Source: Candidatus Aminicenantota bacterium (GTDB taxonomy: Bacteria; Acidobacteriota; Aminicenantia; Aminicenantales; Aminicenantaceae). From it: DNA of 5,133 bases. Both the position numbers and the translations under genes were made by a program. The stretch covers positions 1 through 5,133 of the forward strand of contig DAOUSP010000110.1 in the NCBI GenBank assembly GCA_030627155.1. Reading direction: 5' to 3'. The notes under the pieces are model-generated. The model saw only the letters and a list, made by a program, of their open reading frames with translations, did not search any database and had not been told where the DNA came from. Below, in pieces: positions 1 to 5,133 of this stretch (positions are counted from its first letter, which is position 1; each line of letters starts with the position of its first letter).

Positions 1-409
1 CAAATGAAAACCTCAGAAAAGTCGGCAAATCTGTTTCAAGCCCTGCCATAAATAGAAGGACAATGGAGGCTATTACTGCAAGTCCATATAATTCTGGAGT
101 TACAGGAAGAGCAGTTCCTAATTTGGGGAAAAGGGGCTGATTCAAAATCGGTAGGATTATCGAACCTAAAGAATAGGGGCCAATGACAAACCCAGCAAAC
201 AGTTCTCCCAATACTCCAGGTTGTTTCAGATAACGCCTAAAAATGACTCCAAAAATTCTTACTGTAATCACAATAACTGCAAGCTGAAGAATCAAAGTAA
301 TCATGCGATGTTCCATCTGAGGTTTAGATTCCTCAATAGAAGCGTATGAATAGGCGGCAAAAAGAAGCAGAATAACAAATATTAATACGAACCTTTTATA
401 TATACTCAT
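1..409 (-). CDS. CPA2-type cation:proton antiporter (Na+/H+ or K+/H+ exchanger), N-terminal part
   Basis: This is the 5' part of a gene cut by the window edge: 136 codons plus one base are visible, whereas antiporters of this family usually have about 400 or more residues. The family exchanges Na+ or K+ for protons across the inner membrane. The residues QPGVLGELFAGFVIGPYSLG (63-82) and LYGLAVIASIVLLFMAGLETDL (108-129) are the characteristic early membrane segments of Kef/GerN-like exchangers: a 'P.vlGEllaGi.lGP..lG' segment, then a 'glifLlFmaGLE.d' segment. Residues 7-20 form an extra hydrophobic N-terminal segment ending in AAYSYAS, resembling a signal peptide. The next segment is at about 36-57. 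The ATG (407-409) shares its A with the TGA stop of the upstream EIIA gene. Methionines at 32 and 36 are alternative starts, but the coupling and the hydrophobic leader favour this one. The ion cannot be told from the part seen. Confidence 0.9.
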   Translation of the reverse strand, partial: MSIYKRFVLIFVILLLFAAYSYASIEESKPQMEHRMITLILQLAVIVITVRIFGVIFRRYLKQPGVLGELFAGFVIGPYSLGSIILPILNQPLFPKLGTALPVTPELYGLAVIASIVLLFMAGLETDLPTFLRFSF

Positions 410-855
410 CACTCATTAAATAATCTAATGACCTCTTTGGGTGTCTTTGCAGAAAGAACTTTTTCTCTTGCTTTTGCATCTCTAAGCAACTTGCTTGTTT
501 CAGCAAGAAACTGGATATGAGGACCTGTTCGATTCAAAGGAGAAAGGGTCAAAACAAAGATCTTAGCCGGCTTTTTATCCATAGAATCAAAGTCAACACC
601 TTCTTTTTTTACAGCAATCGCTGTAATTAACTTATCAACAGAATTATTTTTTCCATGTGGGAGAGCTATTCCATTTTCCATCCCTGTCGACATTTTCCTT
701 TCCCTCTCTAAAATAGCTTTCAATGCTGCATTTCTATCTTTTATTTTACCTGTGGCGACAAGGCGATCGATGATTTCCTCAATGACTTCTTCTTTAGTGT
801 CGGCTTTGAGGTCTAAAAAAATATTATCTTTGCTTAAAAGTTTCTTTAAATTCAT
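409..855 (-). CDS. PTS EIIA type-2 domain protein (fructose/PtsN-like), likely regulatory
   Basis: This is a complete single-domain protein of 148 residues, the usual length for fructose/mannitol-type EIIA and PtsN (EIIA-Ntr). The hallmark STGMENGIALPHGK (56-69) carries the phosphoryl-accepting histidine at position 67. A second histidine, in GPHIQFLAE (111-119), matches the conserved one that helps form the active site. In this family phosphate passes from HPr or NPr to this histidine. There is no EIIB or EIIC domain and no sugar gene nearby, so a regulatory role like PtsN is more likely than sugar uptake. Its stop overlaps the start of a cation antiporter gene. PtsN in E. coli is known to act on potassium transport, so control of the antiporter by phosphorylation state is a reasonable inference. 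The start at 855 has AGGA eight bases upstream. A promoter candidate precedes it. Confidence 0.92.
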   Translation of the reverse strand: MNLKKLLSKDNIFLDLKADTKEEVIEEIIDRLVATGKIKDRNAALKAILERERKMSTGMENGIALPHGKNNSVDKLITAIAVKKEGVDFDSMDKKPAKIFVLTLSPLNRTGPHIQFLAETSKLLRDAKAREKVLSAKTPKEVIRLFNE

Positions 856-881
856 CTCAATGTTCCTATTATTATAAACTT

Positions 882-910
882 ACGATAAATTCATTACTTT
901 TTAAAGTCAA
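882..910 (-). promoter_or_regulatory. Candidate sigma70 promoter for the EIIA-antiporter pair
   Basis: Read on the minus strand, TTGACT (905-910) and TATCGT (882-887) are separated by exactly 17 bases. The first hexamer matches the -35 consensus at 5 of 6 positions, but the -10 is poor (4 of 6 at best). Transcription would begin near 875, leaving a leader of about 20 bases. A perfect TATAAT sits at 871-876, but it is only four bases from the Shine-Dalgarno site, too close to serve as the -10. It lies in the 115-bp gap after the unknown gene's stop codon. Confidence 0.35.
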
Positions 911-942
911 TTACTATAAATCAAAGCCTTTTCCTGTTTTTC

Positions 943-954
943 TGGAATATTCCA
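943..954. repeat. 12-bp perfect palindrome TGGAATATTCCA
   Basis: This is a perfect dyad with no spacer, located 33 bp upstream of the putative -35 of the EIIA gene and 17 bp past the stop codon of the preceding gene. It has no U-tract after it, so it does not look like an intrinsic terminator. It could be a binding site for a dimeric regulator, or chance in AT-rich DNA. Confidence 0.4.
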
Positions 955-970
955 AGAGAAATAGATGGAT

Positions 971-1501
971 TTAAATATATTGTCTTTGCCGTTGCAGAGC
1001 TTTCCTGTTTAATTCGCGTGCGTGTTTAATAAGATCCTCTAATTTTTCTAAAATAATCCGTACTTTAATATTGGAAAGTTTTCTTTTTCCGATTTGCTGT
1101 GCTTGATAATTCGCTTCCAAATATTTATTTATTTCTTCTGGCTTTAAATATTTCTTTAAAAATTCGTCTTCCTGTAACTCTGAGCGCATGTTATCCAAAG
1201 GCATGCTCTCAACCAAAACATTATTCCTCTTAAGGAATTCTTTTCTCCATTCTTCATATTCAGAATCCGCATACTCTGGGAGAGGACCCATGAGTTTTTT
1301 TGCATTTATTAATGCTTCATCAAAATAACTCTCTCCTTCTCTCAACCTTGTTCTTGCTTTGTAAAAATCTGGTTGATTGAATCCATGTTTATCTTTCAAT
1401 AACGCTTCAAAAATCCGTATAGAATCGCTCAAAGACTCAAAACTTTTGACAGCTTTCAGATAAATGAGATTTTCGTCTTTTATCTGCATATTTATACCCA
1501 T
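971..1501 (-). CDS. Hypothetical soluble helix-rich protein, 176 residues
   Basis: I do not recognise this protein. It is strongly charged, rich in Lys, Glu, Leu and Arg, has no cysteine, and shows no signal peptide or membrane segment, so it is probably cytoplasmic. The pattern of hydrophobic and charged residues suggests mostly alpha helices: roughly residues 9-37, 45-71, 81-97, 105-119, 122-138 and a long C-terminal helix at about 141-173. The end is very basic (NRKALQRQRQYI), which could contact nucleic acid or ribosomes, though nothing shows this directly. The ATG at 1501 has only a weak AGAG upstream. A second in-frame ATG four codons later is an alternative with no better site. Coding character is supported by an uninterrupted frame preceded by a near-consensus promoter. 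It stands alone, 115 bp before the EIIA gene and 168 bp after nnr. Confidence 0.7.
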   Translation of the reverse strand: MGINMQIKDENLIYLKAVKSFESLSDSIRIFEALLKDKHGFNQPDFYKARTRLREGESYFDEALINAKKLMGPLPEYADSEYEEWRKEFLKRNNVLVESMPLDNMRSELQEDEFLKKYLKPEEINKYLEANYQAQQIGKRKLSNIKVRIILEKLEDLIKHARELNRKALQRQRQYI

Positions 1502-1576
1502 TTTTTCTCTGTTGGATTTCTACGTATTATATATACTAACTTAATCCTTATATGAAATTTATTTTTTTAAAAAACA

Positions 1577-1605
1577 TATATAGCACAGGAAATCTCTTGT
1601 GTCAA
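1577..1605 (-). promoter_or_regulatory. Strong sigma70-type promoter for the hypothetical gene
   Basis: On the minus strand a perfect -35 hexamer TTGACA (1600-1605) is followed after exactly 17 bases by TATATA (1577-1582), a good -10. Initiation would fall near 1570, giving an AT-rich leader of about 69 bases before the ATG at 1501. This is the best promoter match in the window. It indicates that the hypothetical gene starts its own transcription unit and need not rely on read-through from nnr. Confidence 0.6.
1584..1601. promoter_or_regulatory. Operator-like imperfect dyad inside the promoter spacer
   Basis: The plus-strand sequence CACAGGAAATCTCTTGTG is an 18-bp imperfect palindrome, with 7 of 9 symmetric pairs matching and CACA/TGTG ends. 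It fills the space between the -35 and -10 hexamers just described, where a bound dimeric repressor would block RNA polymerase. No regulator gene is visible nearby, so its use is inferred from position and symmetry only. Confidence 0.35.
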
Positions 1606-1669
1606 AAACATGAGAGGATTCTTAGATACTCCAACGGCAATGAAAGATTTTCAAATGCTTTTTTTGGGG

Positions 1670-3244
1670 CTAAACAACAAAGAGACTTTGATAAAAATCC
1701 TTGAGTATTTCCTCATAATTATCTCTGTAACAATAGACTGCCTTGGGAAGGCAATCAAGCACATCTTGAGCCGTCATTCCGTCCATTCCTTTTTCTTTGG
1801 CTGCAATATCTCCTGAAAATCCATGCAAAAAAACACCTGTTTTTACTGCATCCTCCAAGGAGAGCCCTAAGCCAAACATGGCTGCTATTGTCCCGGTAAG
1901 AACATCGCCTGAGCCTGCTGTGGCCATCCCAGAATTTCCGCTCATGTTTATCAATACACGGCCGTCAGGATATCCTATCAAAGAATGTGCTCCTTTAAGC
2001 ACTATGATTGCGTTATATTCTTTTGCTGTTTTCTGGAGAATATTAATTTTATTTTCATTGATATAAGAGATAGATTTCCGTGTTATTCTTGCCATCTCTC
2101 CAAGGTGAGGCGTTATTATCGTGGAAGATTTCCTCTTTTTAAGAACATCCATTTTTTTTGCAACTGCAGTGATACCATCTCCATCTATAAGAAGCGGCTT
2201 TTTTATAAGCGGGGCTAATTGTCTGACTAATTCCTGAGTCTCTTCGTTTAAAGACAACCCAGGGCCAATTACAACCATGTCCACTTCCTCGCAGAGTTCG
2301 AGAAGTTTTCCCTTGTTTCTCAAGGCAATACTTCCTGCTGATGTTTCTTCTTGTGGAGCGAATACTATTTCACTGCCTTTCTGGGCAATTACAGGACAGA
2401 GAGATGCAGGCGCTCCCATACGGGAATAACCCCCGCCTGCTTTTAGAAAAGATTCTGCTGCAAAATAAGGAGCTCCAAAATAATTGGCTGCCCCAGCAAT
2501 GAAAAGCACATCACCAAAATCTCCTTTATGCCCATCTTCCCGCCTCTTAGGAAGCCTGGAAGGAATATTTACTTCTATTTTCAAAGAATCCTTCTCATAC
2601 AGTGAAGGAGGAAACGAAATGTGGGACACATACAGCTTCCCGCAACAGGCATATCCAGGATAAAGCATGTTCCCAATTTTTGGCAGCCCAAAGGTCACAG
2701 TACAAAAAGCTTCAACAGCAATACCCATTGGTTGTCCTGTGTTTCCGTTTATCCCTGAAGGAATATCGATGCTGAAAACCTTTTTGCCGCTTTGATTGAC
2801 AAACTGTATTACATCTTTATATAACCCTTCTACATTCCTCATAAGCCCTGTGCCAAAAATGGCATCCACTATAGCATCACAGGAAGATATGTGTTTCTTT
2901 AAATGAGCGAGCGATTCCAGTTTTTTTATGGGAACAGGCAATTTCTTTACAATCTCAAAGTTCGTTTTTGAAGCTCCCTTAAATCCTTTCTCCTCGCCAA
3001 GGAGAAAAACCTCAACTTTCCCTCCTATCGAATGTATTTTCCGCGCAACCACAAATCCATCGCCTCCATTATTACCAGTTCCGCAAAAAACCCAGAACCT
3101 CTTTCCCCAAATGCCTAATTCCTTTTGAATGACAAAACAAGTCGCAAGCCCTGCGTTCTCCATAAGAAGCTCATCAGAAATCGAAAACTTTTCTATAGCC
3201 GATTTATCTAAGACTCTCATTTCCTCTACATTGGAAACTTTCAT
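1670..3244 (-). CDS. nnr: Bifunctional NAD(P)HX epimerase / NAD(P)HX dehydratase
   Basis: This repair enzyme returns hydrated NADH and NADPH to use. Its N-terminal half (about 1-225) interconverts the R and S epimers, and its C-terminal half (about 230-505) dehydrates the S form with ADP (bacterial type) as phosphoryl donor. At 524 residues it has the normal length for the fused YjeF form. Epimerase marks are MENAG (28-32), GNNGGDGFVVAR (57-68), DAIFGTGL (127-134) and SIDIPSGING (158-167). Dehydratase marks, of the ribokinase-like fold, are HKGDFGDVLFIAG (239-251), VIGPGLS (325-331), DGDG (354-357), TPHLGE (378-383), KGAH (417-420) and TAGSGDVLTGT (442-452); the last has the expected catalytic aspartate at 447. 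The start at 3244 is set by AAGGAG (3251-3256), six bases upstream. It is cytosolic and housekeeping. No partner gene is implied by its neighbours. Both halves appear intact. Confidence 0.96.
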   Translation of the reverse strand: MKVSNVEEMRVLDKSAIEKFSISDELLMENAGLATCFVIQKELGIWGKRFWVFCGTGNNGGDGFVVARKIHSIGGKVEVFLLGEEKGFKGASKTNFEIVKKLPVPIKKLESLAHLKKHISSCDAIVDAIFGTGLMRNVEGLYKDVIQFVNQSGKKVFSIDIPSGINGNTGQPMGIAVEAFCTVTFGLPKIGNMLYPGYACCGKLYVSHISFPPSLYEKDSLKIEVNIPSRLPKRREDGHKGDFGDVLFIAGAANYFGAPYFAAESFLKAGGGYSRMGAPASLCPVIAQKGSEIVFAPQEETSAGSIALRNKGKLLELCEEVDMVVIGPGLSLNEETQELVRQLAPLIKKPLLIDGDGITAVAKKMDVLKKRKSSTIITPHLGEMARITRKSISYINENKINILQKTAKEYNAIIVLKGAHSLIGYPDGRVLINMSGNSGMATAGSGDVLTGTIAAMFGLGLSLEDAVKTGVFLHGFSGDIAAKEKGMDGMTAQDVLDCLPKAVYCYRDNYEEILKDFYQSLFVV

Positions 3245-3280
3245 GATTTGCTCCTTTTTGCTTATTTTAATCGCTACATA

Positions 3281-3309
3281 ATCTTATATCACAGAAGAGT
3301 TTTAAACAA
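3281..3309 (-). promoter_or_regulatory. Weak candidate promoter for nnr
   Basis: On the minus strand TTGTTT (3304-3309) lies 17 bases from TAAGAT (3281-3286), each matching the sigma70 consensus at four positions. Initiation would be near 3274, about 30 bases before the ATG. The 155-bp gap between the CitF homologue and nnr is long enough for a promoter, but the match is modest. Confidence 0.28.
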
Positions 3310-3313
3310 AACT
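3298..3313. repeat. Short AT-rich inverted repeat upstream of nnr
   Basis: AGTTTT and AAAACT form six-base arms around AAAC. The repeat overlaps the putative -35 of nnr and lies about 85 bases past the stop of the CitF homologue. The stem has few GC pairs and no clean U-tract, so it is unlikely to be a strong terminator. It may be an operator or chance. Confidence 0.3.
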
Positions 3314-3399
3314 TTCTAAAAGACTGCCTGCATCTAATTTCCAGTGCATTCCCAACACGTCTTTTTATCCATGTTACAGAATCAAAGATTATGGCATCT

Positions 3400-4962
3400 C
3401 TAAACTACTGGCTTTCTAATCACATCAAGTAAAGTTCCATCACGCCACTCAACAGCATGAACAATTTCATCAGATGTAGTAACCTTTGAAGGAATTTTGC
3501 CAAATTCTTTGGCCTTTGCAACAGATTTCTCGTGAAGTTCATCAATGGAGAGGACTTTTAAGCCGGAACGATTAGCATTTTCAATAATGGTTTCCTTGTA
3601 GCAGCTGTTGCTCTTTGGATTTACAGACACAAATTCTTCTGTCACAACGACATCCACCACTTCGCCTGGAGTTGTTCGCGTAAAGACTTTTTCTTCAATC
3701 CGAGGGAACCCCTTCCCTTCTTTTCCTGTGGCCAGCGGGAGAAATATGATAGTCATTTCTGCACCTGCAGCTACATCCTGGCCCCCGCCGATTCCACCGA
3801 TAATCCTTCCATTCGCACAAACTGTGTTGACATTGAAATCCAAATCTACTTCCAAAGCAGAGAGTACAGCAAGATCTAACATATTCACGGCACACTCTTT
3901 ATTAGCAACAGAAGCATAATATCCCGCGGTTATCTCCAGATGTCTTGGGTTGGTCAGAAGTGACTGAACTACTTTGGTGCTGGGTTCAAAAAGCTGTCCA
4001 TGCAGGAGATATCGGAGAGTCCCTTCCTCCAGCATATCCACATGCATGGATGTCACTCCGCCTATTGAAAAACTTGCCGTTATTTTCGACTTTCTCAACA
4101 CCGACCGGATGCCATCCAATACAATCAAGCCAGCTCCGCTTCCTACTTGGAAACTGAAATTATCTTTAACAACCTCGGCTGCATCTATCACTTTTATAAC
4201 ATTTTCTGCAACAGCGGCATTATATGGATTACTCCTTGCCCTCTCCAAATCCAGTGTTCCACTCCCAATTCCAGAAGAAAGGCCTGGAGTTTCAACAGGA
4301 ACAACAAAATCGACATTCTCCATGGAAATTGATGGAGGCAAAACAAGGTTATCATCAATTGTTCCTGCTAAAATACAAACATAATCTGCAAATTCTGCAT
4401 CAGCAGCAAACAACCCTAAAGGCCCGCAGAGCTGTTCTTCTTTGCCCATCAACCCACTGGCATTACCAAAACGGTCAGCAATAGGCGCAGGGCCAAAAGC
4501 CACCTTCACATGAACTTCACCTGTTTGAAGTTTCCTCACCCTGTTTCCATGCGAAAACCCTACTGAAACCCACGGAAGCAGGTCACCGTTCGTCACATGA
4601 GCTCCGAATTTTCTGTAAACATTGCTGTAAAGGCCTTTAAATGTTCCATCACGGAAAGCATCAATCAACCACGGGTCAGTATGGTCAAAAATCGCATTAG
4701 CATAAAGAATGATTCCTTTTTTTTTCTTTTCTTGAAGTTTTTTTACAATCAATTCGAGCGCTTTATCGCCAGTTCTGTAATAATGTGGGTAAGAGATGAC
4801 ATCTCCATCCTTGATAAGTTCCAATACTTCATCAAGGGTTGCGACCTTGTTCCTGCGATGAGGAATGGGGGATGCTCCCCTCTTACCAACAATCATGCTT
4901 GAATAATCTTCATCATTAAACGCTCTAATAAACGGTTTATAATCTTTTCCATTTATTATCAT
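3400..4962 (-). CDS. Citrate lyase alpha subunit (CitF) family CoA-transferase
   Basis: The whole 520 residues match the citrate lyase alpha subunit family, whose members have about 510. In citrate lyase this subunit moves the CoA-like group of the acyl carrier protein CitD from acetate to citrate, before the beta subunit CitE cleaves citryl-ACP. Family landmarks seen are DRFGNASGLMGK (163-174), GIGSGTLDLERARSNP (231-246), FSFQVGSGAGLIVLDG (269-284), ASFSIGGVTSMHVD (296-309), NPRHLEITAGYYAS (338-351) and LDLAVLSALEVDLDFNVN (362-379). The segment GGIGGGQDVAAGAE (389-402) departs from the GGH-DTA-type motif I recall from typical CitF. No citD, citE, citX or citG is in the window; the gene before it is a peptidase. 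It may thus serve a different lyase or acid, so no symbol is given. AGGAG (4973-4977) lies ten bases before the ATG. A run of nine A residues encodes part of K79-K82 without breaking the frame. Confidence 0.85.
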   Translation of the reverse strand: MIINGKDYKPFIRAFNDEDYSSMIVGKRGASPIPHRRNKVATLDEVLELIKDGDVISYPHYYRTGDKALELIVKKLQEKKKKGIILYANAIFDHTDPWLIDAFRDGTFKGLYSNVYRKFGAHVTNGDLLPWVSVGFSHGNRVRKLQTGEVHVKVAFGPAPIADRFGNASGLMGKEEQLCGPLGLFAADAEFADYVCILAGTIDDNLVLPPSISMENVDFVVPVETPGLSSGIGSGTLDLERARSNPYNAAVAENVIKVIDAAEVVKDNFSFQVGSGAGLIVLDGIRSVLRKSKITASFSIGGVTSMHVDMLEEGTLRYLLHGQLFEPSTKVVQSLLTNPRHLEITAGYYASVANKECAVNMLDLAVLSALEVDLDFNVNTVCANGRIIGGIGGGQDVAAGAEMTIIFLPLATGKEGKGFPRIEEKVFTRTTPGEVVDVVVTEEFVSVNPKSNSCYKETIIENANRSGLKVLSIDELHEKSVAKAKEFGKIPSKVTTSDEIVHAVEWRDGTLLDVIRKPVV

Positions 4963-4979
4963 GAATTCATCACTCCTCT

Positions 4980-5000
4980 GCTATTTTTTAATAAAAAAGC
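4980..5000. repeat. AT-rich imperfect inverted repeat between peptidase and CitF-homologue genes
   Basis: TTTTTT (4984-4989) and AAAAAA (4993-4998) pair around a three-base loop, flanked by GC on both sides with a two-base bulge. It sits in the 54-bp gap after the peptidase stop codon. The stem is almost entirely A-T pairs, so termination would be inefficient and read-through into the CitF homologue is plausible. Confidence 0.25.
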
Positions 5001-5015
5001 TCTATTATTGTTTCT

Positions 5016-5132
5016 TTACCTCTTCCTCACTTTTTTTGACATAAGATCAAACCACTCCAACCACCTTGCCCAAAGATCCATGTACGTTTCAACACATCGA
5101 GGCCCGTGTGATTCAAAAGGATAGACGTATAG
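5016..5132 (-). CDS. S9 family serine peptidase (prolyl oligopeptidase-like), C-terminal end
   Basis: Only the last 38 residues and the TAA stop lie in the window; the gene continues beyond it upstream. The frame reads LYVYPFESHGPRCVETYMDL and then a Trp-rich WARWLEWFDLMSK helix. This is the usual end of the alpha/beta-hydrolase domain in S9 peptidases of the glutamyl endopeptidase/acylaminoacyl peptidase kind. There the histidine of 'P.E.HG' completes the Ser-Asp-His triad, and a final helix ends in 'W.dkyl'. The family cleaves short peptides; whether this one is secreted cannot be seen. The stop is 53 bases before the next start codon, so the CitF homologue could be co-transcribed with it, although the two functions are not obviously linked. 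Confidence 0.75.
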   Translation of the reverse strand, partial: LYVYPFESHGPRCVETYMDLWARWLEWFDLMSKKVRKR

Positions 5133-5133
5133 G

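Noticed and set aside
871..876. Perfect TATAAT before the EIIA gene as a -10 box
   Set aside because: It is four bases from the Shine-Dalgarno site and has no acceptable -35 at 16-18 bases, so a message from it would lack the ribosome site.
1641..1654. Possible terminator after nnr, from the TGAAA-GAT-TTTCA repeat
   Set aside because: The stem is five A/T-rich pairs with a three-base loop and no U-tract on the minus strand, which is too weak to call.
1610..1816. Plus-strand open frame of 68 codons overlapping the 3' end of nnr
   Set aside because: Most of it is antisense to nnr, it has no ribosome site, and it matches no family I know. It is a shadow of the intact gene.
3608..4902. Several plus-strand open frames and one minus-strand frame (3695-3895) within the CitF-homologue gene
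   Set aside because: All lie inside a gene with strong family similarity along its whole length. Their translations are low-complexity or unlike proteins, and none has its own ribosome site.
4959..4970. Three-codon open frame (ATG AAT TCA TGA) overlapping the CitF-homologue start
   Set aside because: It lies only two bases after GGAG and is too short to mean anything; it is probably a chance effect of the GTGATG sequence.
1..5133. CRISPR array, tRNA, insertion sequence, phage or defence genes
   Set aside because: No regularly spaced repeats, cloverleaf with CCA-type end, transposase motifs or defence domains were seen on either strand. The content is metabolic and transport genes.

Overview
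The window is AT-rich and densely coded, and every gene I can support lies on the minus strand, so the order of transcription runs from high to low coordinates. It looks like a chromosomal segment of a bacterium with good Shine-Dalgarno sites and sigma70-type promoters. The gene content (citrate-lyase-alpha-type CoA-transferase, Nnr, lone EIIA, CPA2 antiporter) does not fix a phylum. An anaerobic or fermentative lineage is a guess from the CoA-transferase alone.

In transcription order: (1) 5016-5132, the last 38 codons of an S9 (prolyl oligopeptidase/glutamyl endopeptidase-like) serine peptidase. (2) 3400-4962, a full-length 520-residue homologue of the citrate lyase alpha subunit (CitF), with no citD or citE beside it in the window. 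(3) 1670-3244, a bifunctional NAD(P)HX epimerase/dehydratase (Nnr). (4) 971-1501, a 176-residue soluble, helix-rich protein I do not recognise, preceded by the best promoter in the window. (5) 409-855, a fructose/Ntr-type PTS EIIA protein. (6) 1-409, the first 136 codons of a CPA2-type cation:proton antiporter, running off the window edge. Its start codon overlaps the EIIA stop codon.

The one convincing functional unit is EIIA plus antiporter, which are translationally coupled through TGATG. This suggests that a phosphorylatable EIIA regulates ion transport instead of moving sugar. Nnr is a housekeeping metabolite-repair enzyme, and the CitF homologue is probably a metabolic CoA-transferase. 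The gaps of 115-168 bp between the middle genes, several with promoter-like sequences, suggest separate small transcription units. I found no canonical GC-rich hairpin plus U-tract terminator, no tRNA or rRNA, no CRISPR array, no insertion sequence, and no sign of a defence or mobile system. No gap exceeds 170 bp.
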